Of a stretch of 64,000 bases of DNA, positions 59,417 through 64,000 are shown in pieces (position 1 is the first letter of the stretch; every line of letters starts with the position of its first letter). Both the position numbers and the translations under genes were made by a program. The stretch comes from Burkholderiaceae bacterium (lineage in GTDB: Bacteria; Pseudomonadota; Gammaproteobacteria; Burkholderiales; Burkholderiaceae_C). The stretch is from NCBI GenBank assembly GCA_031253795.1, contig JAIRVR010000005.1, positions 1 to 64,000 of the forward strand, in the 5' to 3' direction. A model generated the notes under the pieces. That model was not told where the DNA came from. It worked only from the letters and a program-made list of their open reading frames with translations, and searched no databases.

Positions 59417-60487
59417 ATGCAGTCCCGCCACGACGCTTCCCGCGCCCTGCCACGCCATGCCGACACGGCATGCGCGCCAGCGGCGGGACAGCCGGACTGC
59501 CCGGCGCGGCGCCTCTGCCTGGCGGCGCTGGGAGCCCTGCCCTGGCTGAATGCCACGGCCCAGCCCCAGGGGGCGGCACGCGAGACGACGCCTTCGTCCC
59601 TGGCCCTGATCGTGCCCTATGCGGCCGGAGGCCCTCTGGACCGCACGGCCCGGCCGCTGGCCGAGGCCAGCGCTCCACAGCTGGGCCCCATCCACATCCT
59701 CAACGTGCCCGGCGACGGTGGTGCCAAGGGCTCGACCATGGTGGCCCAGGCCACGGCGCGCGACCGCGTGCTGCTCATGGGGGCGGCAGCCACCCATGCC
59801 GTGCTGCCATGGCTGCAGCCCCAGCTGGGCTACGACCCGCTGCGCGACTTCCAGCCCCTGGTCCTGGTGGCGCGCATGCCCAACGTGCTGGTCATGCGCA
59901 GCGACCTGGCGCGCCAGTGGCGCATACGCACGCCCGTGGATCTGCAGCGCTTTCTGGCGCGCAGCCGCCAGCCGCTGCGCTATGCAACCGGCGGCCCCGG
60001 TACCAGCGGCCACCTCTCGGGCGAGATGTACCAGATGCTGACGCGCCTGCCCCTGCTGCACCTGCCCTTCGGCGGGGCCCAGCCCGCGCTGTCGGCTCTG
60101 CTCGACGGCTCGGCCGACCTGATGTTCGACAGCATCGCCCTGACCCTGCCCCACATCCGTTCGGGCCGGTTGCTGCCGATTGGCGTGACCACGCTGGAAC
60201 GCGTGCCCCTGCTGCCCGAAGTCCCCAGCCTCAACGACACCGTGCCGGGCTTCAATCTGGCCAACTGGTTCGGGCTGTTCGCCCCGGCCAGCTGGCCGGC
60301 CGAAATGGCCCAGCGCCATGCAGCTGCCTTCGCCCTGGCCCTGCAGCACCGGCCCGTGCGCGACGACCTGGCCTCCATGGGCGTGCTGCCCGACCACATT
60401 CAGCTGCAGGAATTCGCACGCTTCGTGCGCTCCGAACACAGCAAATACGGCCTGCTGGTGCAGGCCGCCCGCATCCGCCAGCTCTGA
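59417..60487 (+). CDS. Bug/TctC-type periplasmic binding protein between hppD and phhA
   Basis: 356 aa. The Bug core begins at about 50 (SSLALIVPYAAGGPLDRTAR, NVPGDGGAKGSTMVAQATA) and continues to GLFAPASWPAEMAQRHAAAF. The signal region is unusual: about 30 polar residues (MQSRHDASRALPRHADTACA) precede ARRLCLAALGALPWLNATAQ, which looks like a Tat- or Sec-type signal with an extended n-region. An internal start nearer the hydrophobic part is possible. Placed between two phenylalanine/tyrosine-degradation genes on the same strand, it might bind an aromatic acid. No transporter membrane genes are nearby. Confidence 0.78.
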   Translation: MQSRHDASRALPRHADTACAPAAGQPDCPARRLCLAALGALPWLNATAQPQGAARETTPSSLALIVPYAAGGPLDRTARPLAEASAPQLGPIHILNVPGDGGAKGSTMVAQATARDRVLLMGAAATHAVLPWLQPQLGYDPLRDFQPLVLVARMPNVLVMRSDLARQWRIRTPVDLQRFLARSRQPLRYATGGPGTSGHLSGEMYQMLTRLPLLHLPFGGAQPALSALLDGSADLMFDSIALTLPHIRSGRLLPIGVTTLERVPLLPEVPSLNDTVPGFNLANWFGLFAPASWPAEMAQRHAAAFALALQHRPVRDDLASMGVLPDHIQLQEFARFVRSEHSKYGLLVQAARIRQL

Positions 60488-60575
60488 TCCGTGCCGCCGT
60501 CCGGTGCGCGTCCGGGGCGGCAGGAACACGGGAGCACCCGGCGTGCTCCAAAGAACCAGAGCCCAGGAGAGCACC

Positions 60576-61463
60576 ATGACAAGCACCGCCCCGACCCCCA
60601 CCGCCTCCGCCCCCGGCGTGGCCCCCGTGGTCTATGGCCAGGCCGACCGCCCCCCGCGCGGCGACTACAGCCGCGCCGCCCAGGACTACACCTGCGCACA
60701 GGATTACGCGGCCTACACTCCGGCCGACCATGACACCTACCGGCGCCTGTACGAACGCCAGTCTGCCCTGCTGCCGGGCCTGGCCAGCCGGCACTTCATC
60801 GACGCCCTGCCCTCGCTGGGCGCCAAGGACCGCATACCGCGCTTCGAGGAAGTCAACGAACGCCTGCGCCGCGCCACGGGATGGGAAATCGTGGGCGTGC
60901 CAGGCCTGATCCCCGAGGTCCCCTTCTTCAACCTGCTGGCCCACCGGAAATTCCCGGTCACGGACTGGATACGCAAGCCCGAGGAGTTCGAATACATCGT
61001 CGAGCCCGACGTATTCCACGATCTCTTCGGCCACGTGCCCCTGCTGTTCAATCCCGTCATCGCCGACTACATCCAGGCCTACGGCCAGGGCGGACTGAAG
61101 GCCGCCGGGCTGGGCGCCTGCGAAATGCTGTCGCGCCTGTACTGGTACACCATAGAGTTCGGCCTGATCCGCGAGCAGGGCGGGCTGCGCGCCTATGGCG
61201 CGGGCATACTCAGTTCCTCGGGCGAGCTGCACCATTCGGTGCGCAGCCCCGAACCCCACCGCCTGCCGCTGAGCCTGGAGCGCGCCATGCGCACGCTCTA
61301 CAAGATCGACACCTACCAGCACACCTACTTCGTCATCGACGACCTGCAGCAGCTGTTCGACCTGACTGCCGCCGACTTCGAGCCGCTGTACCGCCAGCTG
61401 AAGGATCAGCCCACGGTGGCCGCCGATGCACTGGAGCCCGGCGACACCCCCATCGCCGTGTAG
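60576..61463 (+). CDS. phhA: Phenylalanine 4-monooxygenase
   Basis: 295 aa bacterial-type single-domain hydroxylase using iron and a pterin. VFHDLFGHVPLLFNP supplies two His ligands (near 148 and 153) and YWYTIEFGL the Glu ligand (near 194). PGLIPEVPFFNLLAHRKFPV and LSSSGELHHSV are family segments. ATG 60576 with AGGAG just upstream is firm. It makes tyrosine, which HppD-type catabolism then degrades. The pterin dehydratase phhB is not adjacent. Its 3' end overlaps the convergent hydrolase gene by 58 bases. Confidence 0.95.
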   Translation: MTSTAPTPTASAPGVAPVVYGQADRPPRGDYSRAAQDYTCAQDYAAYTPADHDTYRRLYERQSALLPGLASRHFIDALPSLGAKDRIPRFEEVNERLRRATGWEIVGVPGLIPEVPFFNLLAHRKFPVTDWIRKPEEFEYIVEPDVFHDLFGHVPLLFNPVIADYIQAYGQGGLKAAGLGACEMLSRLYWYTIEFGLIREQGGLRAYGAGILSSSGELHHSVRSPEPHRLPLSLERAMRTLYKIDTYQHTYFVIDDLQQLFDLTAADFEPLYRQLKDQPTVAADALEPGDTPIAV

Positions 61464-62398
61464 GCATCGGGTGCGGCCGCGTCCAGCCGCGCATGCAGCT
61501 GCAGGCAGTGCTGCCAGACCCGCTCGTCGAACACCAGCTGCACATGGGCCACGTCGTCCAGGCCATGGGCCTCGCGACCCGGCAACGTGGCCAGGGTACC
61601 GGGAAAGACGATGTTGTCGCAGGCGCTCCACCAGCAGCTGAATGGCACATCCCCGGGCGGCGGCCCCAGCCGGCGCAGCCAGTCCCCTTGCGGACGCATG
61701 TCCCGCGCAGGCAGTCCATGGGCGAAACGCGCCATCCAGGTGCCACCATGCGGCGTGGCCAGGGTCACCACATGGGCTGCGAGCCGCCGGCGCTGCGCGC
61801 CGTCCAGGTCGCGCAGCCAGGCCCGCACCACCAGCCCACCCATGCTGTGGGCCACGATCAGGGGGGCGCGGCCCGTGGCCTGGGCCATGCGGCGTACGCA
61901 GGCATCGAGGTCGGGCACCATGGCGTCCATCGCCGCGCCATGTGCAGGCTCCAGCGTGACGGCGGTGCAGGCGATGCCCCGGGCCTTGAGCCCACGCAGC
62001 CAGGGTGCCCAGACGGCGCGGTTGCAGAAAAATCCATGGACCAGGACCACGCCAACCCGGCCGCGCTCCGGCACACCATCGGCCTCGGCATCCGCACGAA
62101 ACGGCAGGCGCCAGCCGAAGACCTGCAGTGCCAGTTTCCATTCGGCAGCCCAGGCCGCCGCCAGCACGGACCAGGCGGGCACCAGCGCACCCGTGGCGCG
62201 GGCCACACGCCGCATCATCAGCATCTGCAGGCCCAGCTGCAGCCCGGGCCAGGCCAGGCCCAGGGCCGCACCGGCCAGGGCCAGGGCCGGAGACTGCGGC
62301 CAGCACAGCAGCAGCCAGCCCAGGGACAGGGACAGGGCCACGGTGGCCAGCACCACGCCCTGCAGGATGCGGGCGTTCACGAGGGGATGGGCTTGCAT
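61406..62398 (-). CDS. Membrane-anchored alpha/beta hydrolase (lipase/PGAP1-like)
   Basis: 330 aa. Two or three hydrophobic segments in the first 75 residues (ILQGVVLATVALSLSLGWLL; LALAGAALGLAWPGLQLGL) anchor it. The hydrolase fold has VGVVLVHGFFCNRAVWAPWL, the nucleophile in LIVAHSMGGLVVRAWL (Ser in AHSMGG) and VTLATPHGGTWMARF, as in triacylglycerol lipases and PGAP1-like proteins. The substrate is unknown. ATG 62398; an ATG at 62422 adds eight residues. Divergent from fadD, which hints at lipid use but proves nothing. Confidence 0.82.
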   Translation of the reverse strand: MQAHPLVNARILQGVVLATVALSLSLGWLLLCWPQSPALALAGAALGLAWPGLQLGLQMLMMRRVARATGALVPAWSVLAAAWAAEWKLALQVFGWRLPFRADAEADGVPERGRVGVVLVHGFFCNRAVWAPWLRGLKARGIACTAVTLEPAHGAAMDAMVPDLDACVRRMAQATGRAPLIVAHSMGGLVVRAWLRDLDGAQRRRLAAHVVTLATPHGGTWMARFAHGLPARDMRPQGDWLRRLGPPPGDVPFSCWWSACDNIVFPGTLATLPGREAHGLDDVAHVQLVFDERVWQHCLQLHARLDAAAPDAYTAMGVSPGSSASAATVG

Positions 62399-62553
62399 TC
62401 GGACATGGAGGCACCCTAGCACAAAGCCCCTAGGACAACCCCGCGTAGACCGCCACCGGTCCGCCTGCCCAGAATCGGCCGCATCGGAGTCACGTCTCCG
62501 CCACCCTCTTTTTTTTCAATCGCCCCGCCCAGGGGCCCTCCCAAGGTAACCGC

Positions 62554-64000
62554 ATGGACGCTGCGCCCTGGCTCAAGAACTATCCCGCCGACGTGCCCCA
62601 CGAGGTGCATGCCGAGCAATACCGTTCTCTGACGCATTTGCTGGAAGAGGCCTTCACCCAGCACGCCGACCTGCCGTTCTCGGTCTGCATGGACCGCTGG
62701 ATGAGCTATCGCGAGGTCGATCAGCTGTCTGCGCGCCTGGGCGCCTGGCTGCAGGGGCTGGGCCTGGAGCCCGATGCGCGCGTGGCCATCATGCTTCCCA
62801 ATGTGCCGCAGTTCGCCGTGAGCATGGCAGCCGTGCTGCGCGCGGGCTACACCTGTGTCAACGTCAACCCCCTTTACACGCCGCGGGAGCTGGAGCACCA
62901 GCTCAGGGATTCGGGCGCGACGGCCATCATCATCCTGGAGAATTTCGCCCACACCCTGGCCGACGTCATCGAGCGCAGCGCCATACGCCACGTCTGCGTC
63001 ACCTCCATGGGCGACCTGCTGGGCGGCCTGTACGGCCACTGGATCACCTTCGCCGTGCGCCACCTGGCCAAGATGGTGCCGGCCTACAGCCTGCCCCTGG
63101 GCGAGAGCCGCGAGGTCACCTCCTTCACGCAGGCGCTGGCGCGTGGAGCCCAGCGCACGCTGCGACCCAGCGAAGCCACGCTCGATTCCGTGGCCTTCCT
63201 GCAGTACACGGGAGGCACCACGGGACTGTCCAAGGGTGCCGTGCTCACCCACCGCTGCATCGTGGCCGCCACCCTGCAGGCCCAGGCCTGGTTCACGCCG
63301 GCCCTGCACGGCAAGGTCAAGGCCCAGGACACCCACATCATCGCGGCCCTGCCGCTGTACCACATCTTCGCGCTCACGGTCAGCCTGTTCGCCATGCGCC
63401 TGGGCGCCAGTCTCAGCCTCATCCCCAACCCGCGCGACATACCCAAGTTCGTCAAGGTGCTGCAAAAGCGGCCATTCCACATCCTGCCGGCGGTCAACAC
63501 CCTGTTCAACGCCCTGCTCAACAACGCGCAGTTCCGCGCCCTGGACTTCTCGCAGCTGCGCGTCTCCCAGGCCGGCGGCATGGCGGCCAGCGAAGGCACG
63601 GCGCGCCAATGGCAGCAGGTCACGGGCAGCGTGATGATCGAAGGCTGGGGCATGAGCGAGACCTGTGCCATCGGCACCAACAACCCCGTCATCGCCACGC
63701 ACTTCAGCGGCACCATCGGCCTGCCCCTGCCTGGCATTTCCATTGCCATCAAGGACGACGAGGGCCGGGACCGGCCGGCCGGAGAGCCCGGGGAGCTGTG
63801 CATCAAGGGCCCCAACGTCATGGCCGGCTACTACAACCAGCCCGAGGAAACGGCCAGGGCCTTCACGGCCGACGGCTACATGCGCACCGGCGACATCGGC
63901 GTCATGGACGAAGAGGGCTACACCCGCATCATCGACCGCAAAAAGGACATGATGGTGGTCAGCGGCTTCAACGTCTATCCCAACGAACTGGAGAACGTGA
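62554..64000 (+). CDS. fadD: Long-chain fatty acid--CoA ligase, 3' end beyond window
   Basis: The first 482 codons (usual length about 560). YTGGTTGLSKGAVLTHR near 217-233 is the AMP-binding P-loop, GWGMSETC near 366 the adenylate site, GYYNQPEETARAF and YMRTGDIGVMDEEGY near 424-456 contain the conserved Asp, and DRKKDMMVVSGFNVYPNELE the hinge before the C-terminal subdomain. NYPADVPHEV at the start is typical of FadD. ATG 62554 has AAGG about 8 bases upstream. It activates fatty acids for beta-oxidation at the inner membrane. Confidence 0.95.
   Translation, partial: MDAAPWLKNYPADVPHEVHAEQYRSLTHLLEEAFTQHADLPFSVCMDRWMSYREVDQLSARLGAWLQGLGLEPDARVAIMLPNVPQFAVSMAAVLRAGYTCVNVNPLYTPRELEHQLRDSGATAIIILENFAHTLADVIERSAIRHVCVTSMGDLLGGLYGHWITFAVRHLAKMVPAYSLPLGESREVTSFTQALARGAQRTLRPSEATLDSVAFLQYTGGTTGLSKGAVLTHRCIVAATLQAQAWFTPALHGKVKAQDTHIIAALPLYHIFALTVSLFAMRLGASLSLIPNPRDIPKFVKVLQKRPFHILPAVNTLFNALLNNAQFRALDFSQLRVSQAGGMAASEGTARQWQQVTGSVMIEGWGMSETCAIGTNNPVIATHFSGTIGLPLPGISIAIKDDEGRDRPAGEPGELCIKGPNVMAGYYNQPEETARAFTADGYMRTGDIGVMDEEGYTRIIDRKKDMMVVSGFNVYPNELENV

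Noticed and set aside
1-64000. tRNA or rRNA genes
   Set aside because: No cloverleaf with a T-loop consensus (GGTTCRANYCC) in a plausible context was found by eye in the intergenic gaps. The gaps are short, but a scan with a tRNA finder would be needed to exclude one fully.

Overview
The window is about 66 % GC, densely coded, and looks like the chromosome of a betaproteobacterium of the Comamonadaceae, most likely Delftia or a close relative. This rests on GC content, several Bug/TctC-type periplasmic binding proteins, the glyQ-glyS-gmhB-plsC-metallopeptidase order, a clustered type II secretion operon, and an S-layer-like protein that I recognise from memory as resembling the Delftia nanopod protein NpdA. 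No sequence search was possible, so the genus is an inference. I see no tRNA, rRNA, CRISPR array, prophage or intact IS element.

Layout: 1-12.3 kb holds the N-terminus of argB and a surface-polysaccharide locus: a WecA/MraY-type initiating transferase, a family 2 glycosyltransferase, a 1261-aa methyltransferase/coiled-coil/double-glycosyltransferase protein, two membrane acyltransferases, two methyltransferases and a Wzm/Wzt O-antigen ABC exporter. Next come a periplasmic parvulin (12.4-13.4 kb), the S-layer-like protein (13.5-15.0 kb), a small lipoprotein, and a type II secretion operon read gspEFGHIJKLM-(C/N-like)-gspD on the minus strand (15.8-26.5 kb). Together 1-26.5 kb reads as one cell-envelope neighbourhood: a candidate surface-layer protein, a secretion machine that could export it, a periplasmic foldase, and the O-antigen to which Gram-negative S-layers commonly attach.

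26.5-37 kb: coaX, a Kbp-like BON-LysM protein, a maleate module (LysR, Bug binding protein, maleate isomerase), a rhodanese, a YgjP-like metallopeptidase, plsC, gmhB (with an altered HAD motif), glyS and glyQ. 37-39.7 kb: an SPFH protein carrying a C-terminal excisionase-like helix-turn-helix, followed by a double zinc-ribbon membrane protein. This pair resembles Bacillus YdjI/YdjG but has no PspA nearby.

39.7-48.3 kb: a 2-aminoethylphosphonate-type ABC importer with an FAD amine oxidase, then a GntR regulator, an NCS1 permease and a LysR regulator. 48.3-51.9 kb: a 157-bp MITE-like element sitting in the shared TA of two convergent stop codons, then rfbBDAC for dTDP-L-rhamnose, which can feed the polysaccharide locus. 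52-64 kb: fabB, fabA, lnt, corC, a GNAT acetyltransferase, an Lrp regulator divergent from hppD, a Bug protein between hppD and phhA (phenylalanine/tyrosine degradation), an alpha/beta hydrolase, and the first 482 codons of fadD.
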